Made by a program: the position numbers and the translations under genes. A DNA stretch of 64,000 nt from positions 62,001-126,000 of the forward strand of contig CALULH010000006.1 of the NCBI GenBank assembly GCA_944321435.1, read 5' to 3'. Of the stretch, positions 49,824 through 58,664 are shown one piece after another. The notes beneath the pieces were generated by a model. That model was given only the letters and a program-made list of their open reading frames with translations, was not told the DNA's origin and made no database searches. Source of the stretch: an uncultured Coriobacteriaceae bacterium. Its GTDB lineage: Bacteria > Actinomycetota > Coriobacteriia > Coriobacteriales > Coriobacteriaceae. Each line of letters begins with the position of its first letter. The stretch's first letter is position 1.

Positions 49824-49843
49824 AAGTTAGGATACCCTAACTT
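49824..49843. promoter_or_regulatory. DtxR/IdeR-type iron box
   Basis: AAGTTAGG-ATAC-CCTAACTT has perfect 8-bp arms. It resembles the DtxR core TTAGG...CCTAA and stands 54 bases ahead of the Cys-rich gene. Two related boxes occur in the feo region. Confidence 0.7.
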
Positions 49844-49908
49844 ATTCTTCCCCGCATGCAGTCAGCTCAGTGCGACAAGAACGCCACAGGCTCCGCATGC
49901 GACGCGCG

Positions 49909-49939
49909 AAAAAAGGCCGCCGGCTCATCGCCGACGGCC
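49909..49939 (-). terminator. Terminator after feoB
   Basis: GGCCGCCGGC (49915-49924) pairs with GCCGACGGCC (49930-49939) with one mismatch and is followed on the minus strand by six U. It lies 75 bases beyond the feoB stop. Confidence 0.8.
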
Positions 49940-50013
49940 CGAGGGGAGGTGCCTGAAGGGACGGGCGCCCGCGCTTATCGCGCAGCGATGCGACCCCGTC
50001 CGGAGACGATGCC

Positions 50014-52245
50014 CTACGCGGTTGCCGCCGCAGCCGCCGGCTCGTCATCCCACGCGCCCTTGGGCATGGGGCGGAACACCTGAAAGAGGATAAGCGCCGC
50101 AAACGCAACCGCCACCACGGTCCAGACGCTGACCACGCCCTGCGCGAGCAGGTAGAACTGGTTGATCATAAGGCCCACAACCCAGGCGAAGCCGCACTCG
50201 TAGCCCAACGCGATGGCCGTCCACTTGGCGGAGTTCATCTGGGCGCGAATGGTGCCCATAGCGGCGAAGCACGGCGCGCAAAGCAAGTTGAAGGCGCCGA
50301 AGGCCATGATGCCGCCCATGGTGGAGAACATCCCGGCGAACGCCGCCCACAGGCTCGGATCGGTCTCCCCGGCGTCGGCGATGTGCAGCAGCGACGCCGC
50401 CGTGGCCACCACGTTCTCCTTGGCCACAAGGCCGGTAACAGACATAGCCGTGGCCTGCCAGGAATCGAAGCCCAGCGGGGCGAAGATCCAGGCGATGGCG
50501 CCGCCCAGCATAGCCAGCACCGAGTAGTCGGTGAACTCCTCGGGCACGCCTTCCATGTCGGGAAGGAACCCGAAGGCGCCCGAGCCGCCCTCCCAGCCAG
50601 CCGTGCCGAAGTTGGAGAGGAACCACACCACCACGGTGGAGGCGAAGATGATCGTGAAGGCCTTCTTGATGTAGGCGCTCACGCGCTCCCACACGTGAAG
50701 AGCCCAGGAGCGGATGGAGGGGAAGTGGTAGCTCGGCAGCTCCATTACGAACGGCGTGGGCCGACCGGCGAAAAGCTTAGTCTTCTTGAGCATGATGCCC
50801 GAGACGATGACCGCCACCACGCCCAGGAAGTAGAACAGCGGCGCGATCCAAGTAGCGTCGGACGTGCCCACCAGCGCGCCCATGAGCAGCGCGATGATGG
50901 GGAGCTTGGCTCCGCAGGGGATGAACGTGGTGGTCATGACCGTCATGCGGCGGTCCTTCTCGTTCTCGATGGTCTTGGTGGCGAGCACGCCGGGCACGCC
51001 GCAGCCCGTGGAGACGAGCATGGGGATGAACGACTTGCCAGACAGCCCGAAGCGGCGGAACACGCGGTCCATCACGAAGGCGACGCGCGCCATGTAGCCG
51101 CAGTCTTCGAGGAAGGAGAGCAGGATGAAGAGCACCACCATCTGCGGGATGAAGCCGAGCACGGCGCCCACGCCGGCCACGACGCCGTCGACTACCAGGG
51201 AGGTCACCATGGCGCTGGCGCCAGCGGCCTCGAGCCAGCCGGTCACCACGTCGGGCACGGACGGCATGGCCGCGCCGAAGAGCTCCCAACCCTCGCCGAA
51301 GAGGTTGTCGTTGACCCAGTCGGTGCCGGCAGTACCGAAGGTCGATATGGCCAGGTAGTACACGCCGAACATCACGGCCAAAAAGATCGGCAGGCCGAGG
51401 ATGCGGTTCGTGACGATGCGGTCGATCTTCTCGGACGTGCTCATCTTGGCCGGCGCCTTCTTCACGCACTCATCCATGATATGGGCGATCAGCGCGTAAC
51501 GCTCCCCGGTGATGATGGACTCGGCGTCGTCGTCGCAGTCCTTCTCGCACTGGGCCACCAGGGCCTCGACCTTGGCCGCGCTTGCCGGGGACAGGCTGAT
51601 GGCCTTCGCGGCCAGCTCATCGCGCTCGAAGAGCTTGACGGCGTAATAGCGGCGCTTGCCCTCCTCTACGCCGGCGGGCACGAGCTTCTCGATGTCGTCG
51701 AGGACCCCCTCGATGGCGGAATCGAACCTGTGCGCGGGAACAGAGCCCGCCTTGGCCGCCTCCTGACGGGCGGTGCGCAAAAGCTCGTCCACGCCGCTGC
51801 CCTTGAGCGCCGAGATCATCACGACGGGAGCCCCCAGGCGCTGAGAGAGCTTGCCTGCATCGATCTTGTCGCCGCTCTTCTCGACCAGGTCGGCCATGTT
51901 GAGGGCGATCACCACCGGCAGGCCGGTCTCAACGACCTGCAGGGTAAGGTAGAGGTTGCGTTCCAGGTTGGTGGCGTCCACCACGTTGACCACCACGTCG
52001 GGCTCGCCGCTCATGAGGTAGTCGCGGGAAACCTGCTCCTCGGGGCTGTACGGCGAAAGCGAGTAGATGCCGGGCAGGTCGGTGACGACCACGTTCTTGT
52101 CGGAGGAGAGGCGCGCCTCCTTCTTCTCAACCGTAACGCCGGGCCAGTTGCCCACGTAGCCGTTCTGGCCCGTGATGCGGTTGAACAGGGTCGTCTTGCC
52201 GCAATTGGGGTTTCCCGCCAACGCGACGCGAATGTCTGTTGCCAT
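50014..52245 (-). CDS. feoB: Ferrous iron transport protein B
   Basis: FeoB imports Fe2+ under anaerobiosis. The N-terminal G domain shows G1 (GNPNCGKTTLFN), G3 (DLPGIYS) and G4 (NMAD). The membrane part has the two gate-like motifs STGCGVPG and PCGAKLPI and ends with an acidic Ala-rich tail. At 743 residues it is a full-length protein. ATG 52245 follows GAAGGAAG; an upstream in-frame GTG-type start would add five residues. An iron box lies 93 bases upstream. Confidence 0.96.
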   Translation of the reverse strand: MATDIRVALAGNPNCGKTTLFNRITGQNGYVGNWPGVTVEKKEARLSSDKNVVVTDLPGIYSLSPYSPEEQVSRDYLMSGEPDVVVNVVDATNLERNLYLTLQVVETGLPVVIALNMADLVEKSGDKIDAGKLSQRLGAPVVMISALKGSGVDELLRTARQEAAKAGSVPAHRFDSAIEGVLDDIEKLVPAGVEEGKRRYYAVKLFERDELAAKAISLSPASAAKVEALVAQCEKDCDDDAESIITGERYALIAHIMDECVKKAPAKMSTSEKIDRIVTNRILGLPIFLAVMFGVYYLAISTFGTAGTDWVNDNLFGEGWELFGAAMPSVPDVVTGWLEAAGASAMVTSLVVDGVVAGVGAVLGFIPQMVVLFILLSFLEDCGYMARVAFVMDRVFRRFGLSGKSFIPMLVSTGCGVPGVLATKTIENEKDRRMTVMTTTFIPCGAKLPIIALLMGALVGTSDATWIAPLFYFLGVVAVIVSGIMLKKTKLFAGRPTPFVMELPSYHFPSIRSWALHVWERVSAYIKKAFTIIFASTVVVWFLSNFGTAGWEGGSGAFGFLPDMEGVPEEFTDYSVLAMLGGAIAWIFAPLGFDSWQATAMSVTGLVAKENVVATAASLLHIADAGETDPSLWAAFAGMFSTMGGIMAFGAFNLLCAPCFAAMGTIRAQMNSAKWTAIALGYECGFAWVVGLMINQFYLLAQGVVSVWTVVAVAFAALILFQVFRPMPKGAWDDEPAAAAATA

Positions 52246-52337
52246 GCTTCCTTCTTCCATGAGGCGATTCCGGAATCCTGTCGGCGCGCTGGAAGGGACG
52301 GCGCCGGCTTTGAAACCGCAGGTAGATCAGACGTTTT

Positions 52338-52355
52338 AGTTAGATATGCCTAACT
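52338..52355. promoter_or_regulatory. DtxR-type box between feoA and feoB
   Basis: AGTTAG-ATATGC-CTAACT matches the box at 49824 in both arms. Its place after feoA and before feoB implies a second, iron-controlled promoter for feoB. Confidence 0.6.
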
Positions 52356-52378
52356 TTATGCGCATGAAAAAGCTCCCC

Positions 52379-52600
52379 TTAGAGCACTTCCACGTGGGCC
52401 GCCTCCTCCTTGCGGATGGACAGCTCGTAACCGCGCACGGTGATCTCGACCGGGTCCCCCAACGGGGCCACCTTCACAACCGTGACGGTGGTACCCTTGA
52501 TCAGGCCCATGTCCATCAGGTGGCGGCGCAGCGCGCCCTCACCGTGCAGCTTGGCGATAGTGGCCGACTGCCCCACGGCAACGTCCTTCAGGCTCTTCAT
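52379..52600 (-). CDS. feoA: FeoA family protein (second in operon)
   Basis: This 73-residue SH3-like FeoA protein shows LKDVAVGQSATIAKL, LRRHLMDMGLIKGTTV and VEITVRGYELSIRKEEA, all on the family pattern. It binds FeoB and modulates its G domain. It lies 36 bases after another feoA-like gene and 133 bases before feoB. The two FeoA proteins differ enough to be non-redundant. Confidence 0.92.
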   Translation of the reverse strand: MKSLKDVAVGQSATIAKLHGEGALRRHLMDMGLIKGTTVTVVKVAPLGDPVEITVRGYELSIRKEEAAHVEVL

Positions 52601-52636
52601 TTCTCCCCCTCTCGATGGTTCCGCGGCGATGCGCGC

Positions 52637-52873
52637 TTACGCAACCATGACCCGCATGGCGGTCTTGCTGTCGATCCCCAAACGCGAGCCCTTCACCATG
52701 ACGATGATGTTGCCCAACGCCTGGTTCACCACGTGGACCTCGGAGCCCTCGACGAACCCCAGGTTCGATAAGTGGCGTTTGAGCTCCTCGCCGCCGCGGA
52801 CGCGAACCACACGCACGGTGTCGCCCGCCTTCGCCATGGAAAGCGGCATCGTGAATCCCGACGCTTCTGCCAT
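52637..52873 (-). CDS. FeoA family protein (first in operon)
   Basis: The 78-residue FeoA-like protein (MAKAGDTVRVVRVRGGEELKRHLSNLGFVEGSEV, ending KTAMRVMVA) heads the feo operon. ATG 52873 is supported by AGAGG, and the frame stays open upstream without a ribosome site. Paired FeoA proteins ahead of FeoB are found in several anaerobes. A degenerate iron box stands at 52929. Confidence 0.9.
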   Translation of the reverse strand: MAEASGFTMPLSMAKAGDTVRVVRVRGGEELKRHLSNLGFVEGSEVHVVNQALGNIIVMVKGSRLGIDSKTAMRVMVA

Positions 52874-52928
52874 CGCCGCATTCGCCTCTCTTCGTCTTCC
52901 GTGAACGAGGTTATTCTTCGTTCGCGTT

Positions 52929-52948
52929 AAGTAACCTATCACTAACTT
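52929..52948. promoter_or_regulatory. Degenerate DtxR-type box ahead of the feo operon
   Basis: AAGTAACC-TATC-ACTAACTT keeps the right arm of the AAGTTAGG/CCTAACTT boxes nearly intact, but the left arm has several mismatches. The call rests mainly on position, 56 bases before the first feoA-like start. Confidence 0.35.
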
Positions 52949-53044
52949 GCTGCGTTGTGAAGACTTTCGGGCAAATTTGTAGCGGGAAGTTAACTTTTTA
53001 GACGATAAACACGGGTCTTTGCGGGCGAGAAGAGCAGAGTATCC

Positions 53045-53229
53045 GGTCGGCCGCGCGGGGGCGGGGCATATGCTCACCGACCCCGCGAAGGCCTACGAGA
53101 TGCTCGGCCGGCCGCGCGCGGGGGCGGGGTATATCGTCCTGGCGCAGTTCTGCAGCCGCAGGAAGCGCCGTTCCCGGCGCTTCCGTCGCGGCGAAGCTGT
53201 TTGAGCACAGGATGATATGCCCCGCCCCC
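53045..53229. repeat. Structured repeat copy 2 with a duplicated GC-rich flank
   Basis: The core (about 53128-53221) matches 47083-47176. Its outer stem is extended by GGGGGCGGGG/CCCCGCCCCC pairing to 53229. The GC-rich flank (GGCCGCGCG-GGGGCGGGG) occurs twice, near 53050 and 53109, as if half of the element had been duplicated. It lies beyond the 3' end of the ROK kinase gene. Confidence 0.7.
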
Positions 53230-53290
53230 CCTGCTACGAAGTTACAAACGCTAGCGTTATGCGGCTGTCGGCCGTGCTTCTCGCAAAACG

Positions 53291-54181
53291 TTACTTTGCA
53301 GCCTCAAGGGCGCGGAGGCCGAGAACGATGGAGCCCAGGACGCCCTGGTTGCCGTCGAGGCTCGGGGGAACGATATAGGAATCAATCTGATCGAGCTCGG
53401 GGGTGGACAGGTAGCCGTTGAGCTTCTCGAGCGTCTTCTTCCGCACGAGAGGCATGAGCTCGGGGGTATGGTCCGGCACGCCGCCGCCCAGGATGATGCG
53501 CTGCGGAGAATAGCACAGGATATAGGTGGCCAGGCCCTGAGCCAGGTAGTCAGCCTCCTGCTCCATGACGGCGGGATCGTTTGAGAGCACGTCGTTGCCC
53601 TCCCCCAGGCGCAGCTGCACGGCCGGTCCCGCGGCAACGCCCTCCAGGCAGTTGCCGTGGCAGTGGCAGGTGCTGGGCACGTTGTCGCCGGCGGCGCGCT
53701 GAACCGCAACGTGACCGGCCTCGGGATGGAGCATGCCGTGCAGCATCTGGCCGCCGATGCACACGCCCACGCCGATACCGGTGCCCACGGTGATGTAAAT
53801 CACGTCGGTGAGGCCCTGGGCGGCGCCGAAGGTGATCTCGCCCAGGCAGGCCCCGTTAACGTCGGTGTCGATGCCCACGGGCACGTTGAGGGCGCGCTTG
53901 AGCTCGCCCATGAAGTCGTAGTTCTGCCATGCGATCTTAGGGGTGTTGAGAATGCGGCCGAGGCGCGGGTCGGCGGGGTTCACGGCCACCGGCCCAAACG
54001 CAGCCAGGCCAAGAGCGGCGATGTCCTTGTCTTTAAAGTAGCCGATAAGGTCGGGCAGGGTCTCCTGCGGGGTGCGCGTGGGATAGCTTGCACGGTCCAG
54101 CACCTTGCCGTCCGCAGTGCCCACGGCGCACACCATCTTCGTGCCGCCCGCCTCGATGGCGCCGATCAGCTTGTCGCTCAT
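53291..54181 (-). CDS. ROK-family sugar kinase, probable fructokinase
   Basis: The 296-residue ROK kinase shows the ATP loop GAIEAGGTKMVCAVG, which follows the fructokinase (ScrK/GmuE) version, the catalytic Asp in GIDTDVNGACLGE, and the zinc motif His plus CHCHGNCLEG. ROK fructokinases phosphorylate fructose or mannose in the cytoplasm. It stands alone; a cre-like site 136 bases upstream suggests carbon catabolite control. Glucose or other hexose specificity cannot be excluded. Confidence 0.88.
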   Translation of the reverse strand: MSDKLIGAIEAGGTKMVCAVGTADGKVLDRASYPTRTPQETLPDLIGYFKDKDIAALGLAAFGPVAVNPADPRLGRILNTPKIAWQNYDFMGELKRALNVPVGIDTDVNGACLGEITFGAAQGLTDVIYITVGTGIGVGVCIGGQMLHGMLHPEAGHVAVQRAAGDNVPSTCHCHGNCLEGVAAGPAVQLRLGEGNDVLSNDPAVMEQEADYLAQGLATYILCYSPQRIILGGGVPDHTPELMPLVRKKTLEKLNGYLSTPELDQIDSYIVPPSLDGNQGVLGSIVLGLRALEAAK

Positions 54182-54316
54182 TGCCTTAGCTCCCTTCAGG
54201 GGCCACGCCCCGTCCTGCCGCCCTGCTCGCGCGGCACGTCAATCCTCGCGCCGGGAAACCCAAGCGCCGCAATGCCCTTATTGTACGCCGCGGAAACGGC
54301 GAGCGTCCGCACATTA

Positions 54317-54330
54317 TGTAATCGTTTTCA
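54317..54330. promoter_or_regulatory. cre-like site upstream of the ROK kinase gene
   Basis: TGTAATCGTTTTCA fits TGNAANCGNWNNCA on both strands. It is the second such site in the window besides 8467. The 235-base gap contains no gene. Confidence 0.5.
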
Positions 54331-54416
54331 CTTTTCCGTGAGCGCACGCATGCGCGGATAAGCGGAAAGGAGAGCAGCGGACGCGCCGCTTACCGACGAG
54401 GGACCGCCGCTCCCGG

Positions 54417-54956
54417 TTAGAAAATGCGCTTCTCCATGATGTAATCGTCCATCACGAAGCCGTGGCCGATGTCGGTCTCGACGGCATCGATGGTCGCGAA
54501 GCCCTTCCCGCGATACGCACGCGTGCCGAGTTCGTTGCCCTTGTTGACAGTGAGGTACATTGCGCCGAGGCCGCGCTCGCGGCACAGGCGCTCGTAGAAG
54601 GCTACGACGGCGCTGGCGAAATGCCTGCCGCGCTCCGCCGCGCGCAGGTAGATCTTGCTGATGAAGAAGCGGTTGGTCTCCGGCTCCACATGGCCGCCGG
54701 TGTAGCCCACCACGCGTCCGTCGTCGGCGGCGCGCACGAACCAATACTCGTAAGCATGGTCAGCCATGTCGCGGCGAATGGCCGGAAGGCTCTGGAATTG
54801 CTCGACCATGTAGTCGGTCTGCGCCGGGCCGATAAGCGCCGGCCAATATTCATGCCAGATTTCCGACGCCAACGAGGCCAGACGCTCCTGCTGCTCGGAC
54901 GTCTCGACCGCCTCGAAGCGGGCGATCTTCTCGCCCGCAGCGTTCTTCTCGCACAT
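54417..54956 (-). CDS. GNAT-family acetyltransferase
   Basis: The 179-residue protein has the GNAT acetyl-CoA region around FFISKIYLRAAERGRHFASAVV and the later LTVNKGNELGTRAYRGKGF block. The substrate is unknown; small amines or protein N-termini are usual. It follows the glycosyltransferase gene by 39 bases on the same strand and may be co-transcribed, but a role in polysaccharide modification is only a possibility. Confidence 0.85.
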   Translation of the reverse strand: MCEKNAAGEKIARFEAVETSEQQERLASLASEIWHEYWPALIGPAQTDYMVEQFQSLPAIRRDMADHAYEYWFVRAADDGRVVGYTGGHVEPETNRFFISKIYLRAAERGRHFASAVVAFYERLCRERGLGAMYLTVNKGNELGTRAYRGKGFATIDAVETDIGHGFVMDDYIMEKRIF

Positions 54957-54995
54957 ACTGCCCTCTCCTCTCCGCCGCAGGCACCGGCGCCCGCG

Positions 54996-56387
54996 CTAGC
55001 GCTTCCCCTGCTTGATCAGGCTCTCTATCAGCTTCAGCGTGGCCTGATAGGCCTTAGAGCGGTCGAACTGCTCCTCGGCGACCTCGCGCGCGTTCATACC
55101 CATGCGCATGCGCTCGGGCTCGTCGGACAGCAGCGTGTCCAACGCCTGGGCGAGAAGCGCGGGCTGCTCGGGCTCCACGTTCACACCGAAGTCGTCCTGC
55201 GTGACCTTGAGGCCGAACTCGGGGCTGGGCGAGGTGTTGACCATGGGCTTGCCGGCCGCCAGATAGTCGGCGATTTTGGTGGGGACGCTCTGCGGCGCCT
55301 TGCGCGCGAGCGAGTTCACCAGCACGTCGGAGCTTTCCAGATAAGCCGCCATCTGACGGTAGGGCAGGTATCCGAGGAAGTCCACCGGGGCCTTCTCCTC
55401 GGCCGCAACCTGCTCGAGCGCGGCGCGGTCCACGCCGTCGCCCAGGAGTTTGAGGCGCACCGTCGGGTGCTTCTCGGCCACCTGCGCCACCGCGCGGATG
55501 AGCGTGGCGATGTCGTAGCAGGCGGACAGGGTGCCCGCGTAGGTTACCCAGAGCTCGTCCTCCGGGCGGTCGAGCTCGAGCGCGAACTCGTCCACGCCGC
55601 GGTCGAACTCCGCCAGGTCGTTGCCCACATAGACCACGAGCTTGGGAATGGTGTTGGGACGGTCCTTGAACGGGCGCGACGCGTATTCGTCGGACGTGCC
55701 CACAATGGCGTCGGCCAGGGAGTAGGCGCGCTTGGCCTGAGCGTAAAAGGGCGCGAAGGCAACGTTTGAGACCACGGGAACGTCGAGCGCCACGCGGAAC
55801 GCCTCGGGCCACAGGTCGTTCACGTCGATGATAAGCGGAATGCGGTAGCGTTCCGCAGCCTCGGCCACAGCGACCGCGACGTCGTTGGGCGGGATCTGGC
55901 AGTAAACGAGGTCGAAGGCATGATCGCGTTCGAAGAAGTCCGCAACGTTCTTGGCCATGATATGGTGCGACCAAATGCGCTGCGGGCACATGTTCTTGGG
56001 ATAGCCCGGCTCGTCGATGAGATGCACCGCATACGGGGCGTCCACCGCAAAGTCCTTGGAGCGCATCTCCTTGTCCCAGTGCTGGAAGCGCGACGTGATG
56101 AAGTCGACCTCGTAGCCCGCTTGGGCAAGCAGGCTGCACAGGAAGGTGTAGCGCGTGGCGCCTTTGACCTCGCCGGGCAGCTTGGCGTCGATGCTGTAAA
56201 CGGCGATGCGCCCGCGAGCGGGCGCAGACGCACCGTCCCCGGCCTCCTCGTCATCCTCGTCGGCCGCGCTGGTGAAATCCTCGAACGACTCGTCCGCCAG
56301 GGATTCCTCCCCGTCAAACGCGATTTCGTCTATCTCGTCTGAAGTGACAGCCTGGTCGTGCTCTGCGTTTGAAGTGTGGTCAACCAT
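54996..56387 (-). CDS. Glycosyltransferase family 4-like protein
   Basis: The 463-residue protein has an acidic, probably disordered N-terminus (~60 residues). The GT-B fold follows, with a donor-binding C-terminal half (VTYAGTLSACYDIATLI, LKLLGDGVDRAALE, PTKIADYLAAGKPMV). It should transfer an activated sugar to a growing surface polysaccharide on the cytoplasmic side. It is the last glycosyltransferase of a cluster headed by the Wzm/Wzt exporter genes. The sugar is not predictable. Confidence 0.85.
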   Translation of the reverse strand: MVDHTSNAEHDQAVTSDEIDEIAFDGEESLADESFEDFTSAADEDDEEAGDGASAPARGRIAVYSIDAKLPGEVKGATRYTFLCSLLAQAGYEVDFITSRFQHWDKEMRSKDFAVDAPYAVHLIDEPGYPKNMCPQRIWSHHIMAKNVADFFERDHAFDLVYCQIPPNDVAVAVAEAAERYRIPLIIDVNDLWPEAFRVALDVPVVSNVAFAPFYAQAKRAYSLADAIVGTSDEYASRPFKDRPNTIPKLVVYVGNDLAEFDRGVDEFALELDRPEDELWVTYAGTLSACYDIATLIRAVAQVAEKHPTVRLKLLGDGVDRAALEQVAAEEKAPVDFLGYLPYRQMAAYLESSDVLVNSLARKAPQSVPTKIADYLAAGKPMVNTSPSPEFGLKVTQDDFGVNVEPEQPALLAQALDTLLSDEPERMRMGMNAREVAEEQFDRSKAYQATLKLIESLIKQGKR

Positions 56388-56482
56388 GCGTCCCCCTTCG
56401 GTTCATCCGATCTTCATTGTAAACGAGGAGACGGCTGCGTGCCGCCCGCACGCAGACCGCCACGAGAGCCACAGCTCCGTCG

Positions 56483-57535
56483 CTACAGCCGACGCCCCAA
56501 GCGTTTCTCTATAAGCTCGTAGCCGATGCCCAACCGGTTCAGCGTCCACGCCGTCCAGTAGCGCCGCTCACCACGCCGCCACTGATCAGGGTTCCGCTCT
56601 TTGAGCTCCCTTCGGAACTGCCGGGCCCGCGCGCGCCCGCGCTTGCGGTCATGGTCGAACAGCAGCGCGATGTTGTAGTGCGTGTCAACGAGCAGGTGAA
56701 CCCGGTGTCTCAGGTACGCCAAGGCCTCGGAGGTAAGCGCTTGTCCTGCCGCGTTGTCATCCTCGCACGCACCGAGATAACGCAAGAGCTCGTCCACCAC
56801 GCGCGCATGGTCATCCCAACGCTTGACATAGTTCGCAAGGCTCACGCTCTGGTTCGCGTTGCCCACCAGGTACTGGTACACCTCAATGGGAAGGTAAACG
56901 ATGGTCGCGGCGGGCACGCTCGCCTTCACCGCGTACTCGAAGTCCTCGTAAAACGTGTGCTCCAACAGGCGCAACCCGATCCTGCGCAGATAGTCGGTCC
57001 GCGCCGTAAGCGTGTGGATCATGATCTGGGCACCCGCCGCGTCGTTACCGCACACCCGCGTAAACGGCAGGACCGCGCCCGCCTCAACACCCGGGGCCAG
57101 AGAAAACAGCGTGGTGGCACCCGTGCGCATGTCCACCTCGCGCTTCTCGTCTACCACGAGATCGCAGTCAAGCGCTTTGAGGCGCTCGATGAGCGCGACG
57201 AGCCCCTCCGTGCGCACCCAGTCGTCCCCGTCGACTACGCGGAAGTAACGACCGCGAGCCACCGCGAGGCCCGCGTTCACCGCCGAGCCGTGCCCACCGT
57301 TTGCTTTGGAAACGACCCGCACGATCTTGGGCCAGCGTACGGCGTAGCGCTCGGCCAGGGCGCGCGTATCGTCGGTGGACCCGTCGTTGACCACCACCAC
57401 CTCGAGATCGTCCTCGAGGTCTGGGGTGCAGCACGAGTCAAGCCCACGGCTGAGATAGGCCTCGACGTTGTAGGCGGGAACGGCTATGGTGAGGGTTTTG
57501 GAGGCCTTCTCAGCTCCTGGCATGCGCACGGTCAT
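56483..57535 (-). CDS. Glycosyltransferase family 2 protein
   Basis: The 350-residue GT-A enzyme shows the opening TIAVPAYNVEAYLSRGL, the nucleotide site VVNDGSTDDTRAL, the conserved KANGGHGSAVNAGLAVARG and the DxD-equivalent VVDGDDW. It probably adds a sugar to a lipid-linked glycan. It lies 7 bases from the next GT2 gene upstream and belongs to the export cluster. The C-terminal region is basic and helical. Confidence 0.9.
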   Translation of the reverse strand: MTVRMPGAEKASKTLTIAVPAYNVEAYLSRGLDSCCTPDLEDDLEVVVVNDGSTDDTRALAERYAVRWPKIVRVVSKANGGHGSAVNAGLAVARGRYFRVVDGDDWVRTEGLVALIERLKALDCDLVVDEKREVDMRTGATTLFSLAPGVEAGAVLPFTRVCGNDAAGAQIMIHTLTARTDYLRRIGLRLLEHTFYEDFEYAVKASVPAATIVYLPIEVYQYLVGNANQSVSLANYVKRWDDHARVVDELLRYLGACEDDNAAGQALTSEALAYLRHRVHLLVDTHYNIALLFDHDRKRGRARARQFRRELKERNPDQWRRGERRYWTAWTLNRLGIGYELIEKRLGRRL

Positions 57536-57542
57536 ACGGCTC

Positions 57543-58655
57543 CTAGCGTTGCATCTTGAGGTGGGCGTAGCCGCCGCTGGTACGCGCGCGCACGACGTGG
57601 ATCACGCGACCAAGCGCCAGATACGCGGGCACGCAGCGCGTCTTGAGAATAAGAAGGCTCACCTCGAGCACAGTGCCCGACCGTGAGTGCGCGCCGGGGA
57701 TCAGCGTGCGGAACAGGTCGTCGCGCACCAGCGCGCGGCACCAGGCGGCGCGCTGGGCATGCGTCATCTGGGCCCGAGCGTCGCAGTTGCGCTCAAGCGC
57801 CGAAAGGATGTAGCGCCCGTACAGGGACCCCAGGCGCGAGCGAACCTCCGGCGTGGCGAGTCCCCAGCGCTCCTGCTGGCGGTAAAGCTCTTCCACACGC
57901 AGGCGGTGCACCTCGAAGTAACGCGGCACAAAACGGTTGGTGAGGTTGGACGCGGTACGCTTGGCGTAACGGTAGAGCCCCTTGTCAACGACCGCGCATG
58001 TTTGCGCGCGGTCGAAGACCCGGATGCTGAACAAGATATCTTCAACAAGCGGCGTATCGCCAAACGCGAGCCCGTCGAGCAGGTTGCGGCGGTACAGCTT
58101 GTTCCACGCGTAACCGTACAGCGTGCGCTCTTCAAAACCGAGAACCGCGCCGCGCAGCTCCTCCTGTGCCAACAAGCCGTTTGCGCCAGGGAGCACTGCG
58201 TGCTCCTCGGTCACCGCGTCCCGCTCGTCGCGGTACTCTTCGACGCAGCCAAAGAGGGCCACATCGGCAAGCTCGCCTGCCGCCCACCCCGCACCTAGGG
58301 CCGCGCACGCCTCGGCGAGCAGCTCCGGGTCGTAGCGGTCATCCGGATCGGGCATCCACACGTAGCGCCCGCGCGCATGCGCCAGACCGGTGTTGCGCGC
58401 TGCTGAAAGGCCGCGATTCTCGGCATGGCTGACCAGCTTGATGCGAACGTCTCCCGCCATGCGGGCCCGCACGCGCTCTGCGCTCGCGTCAGGAGAGGCG
58501 TCGTCAACCGCGATGAGCTCCCAGTCGCCGAACGTCTGCGCCTGCAGGTCGTCCAGCGCCTGATCCACATAACGCTCAACACCGTAGCACGGCAACACGA
58601 TGCTGACGAAGGGAGCTTGGCTGTCAGCGTTGCGCGAGCGCTTCTCGTCCGCCAT
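57543..58655 (-). CDS. Glycosyltransferase family 2 protein (second)
   Basis: The 370-residue GT2 enzyme has VSIVLPCYGVERYVDQAL, AVDDASPDASAE, RGLSAARNTGLAHARG and the metal motif MPDPDDRYD. It follows the Wzt-like gene by 9 bases. It differs from its neighbour, so the two likely form different linkages of one repeat unit. No polymerase or flippase of the Wzy/Wzx type is seen, in keeping with ABC export. Confidence 0.9.
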   Translation of the reverse strand: MADEKRSRNADSQAPFVSIVLPCYGVERYVDQALDDLQAQTFGDWELIAVDDASPDASAERVRARMAGDVRIKLVSHAENRGLSAARNTGLAHARGRYVWMPDPDDRYDPELLAEACAALGAGWAAGELADVALFGCVEEYRDERDAVTEEHAVLPGANGLLAQEELRGAVLGFEERTLYGYAWNKLYRRNLLDGLAFGDTPLVEDILFSIRVFDRAQTCAVVDKGLYRYAKRTASNLTNRFVPRYFEVHRLRVEELYRQQERWGLATPEVRSRLGSLYGRYILSALERNCDARAQMTHAQRAAWCRALVRDDLFRTLIPGAHSRSGTVLEVSLLILKTRCVPAYLALGRVIHVVRARTSGGYAHLKMQR

Positions 58656-58664
58656 GGACGCGTC

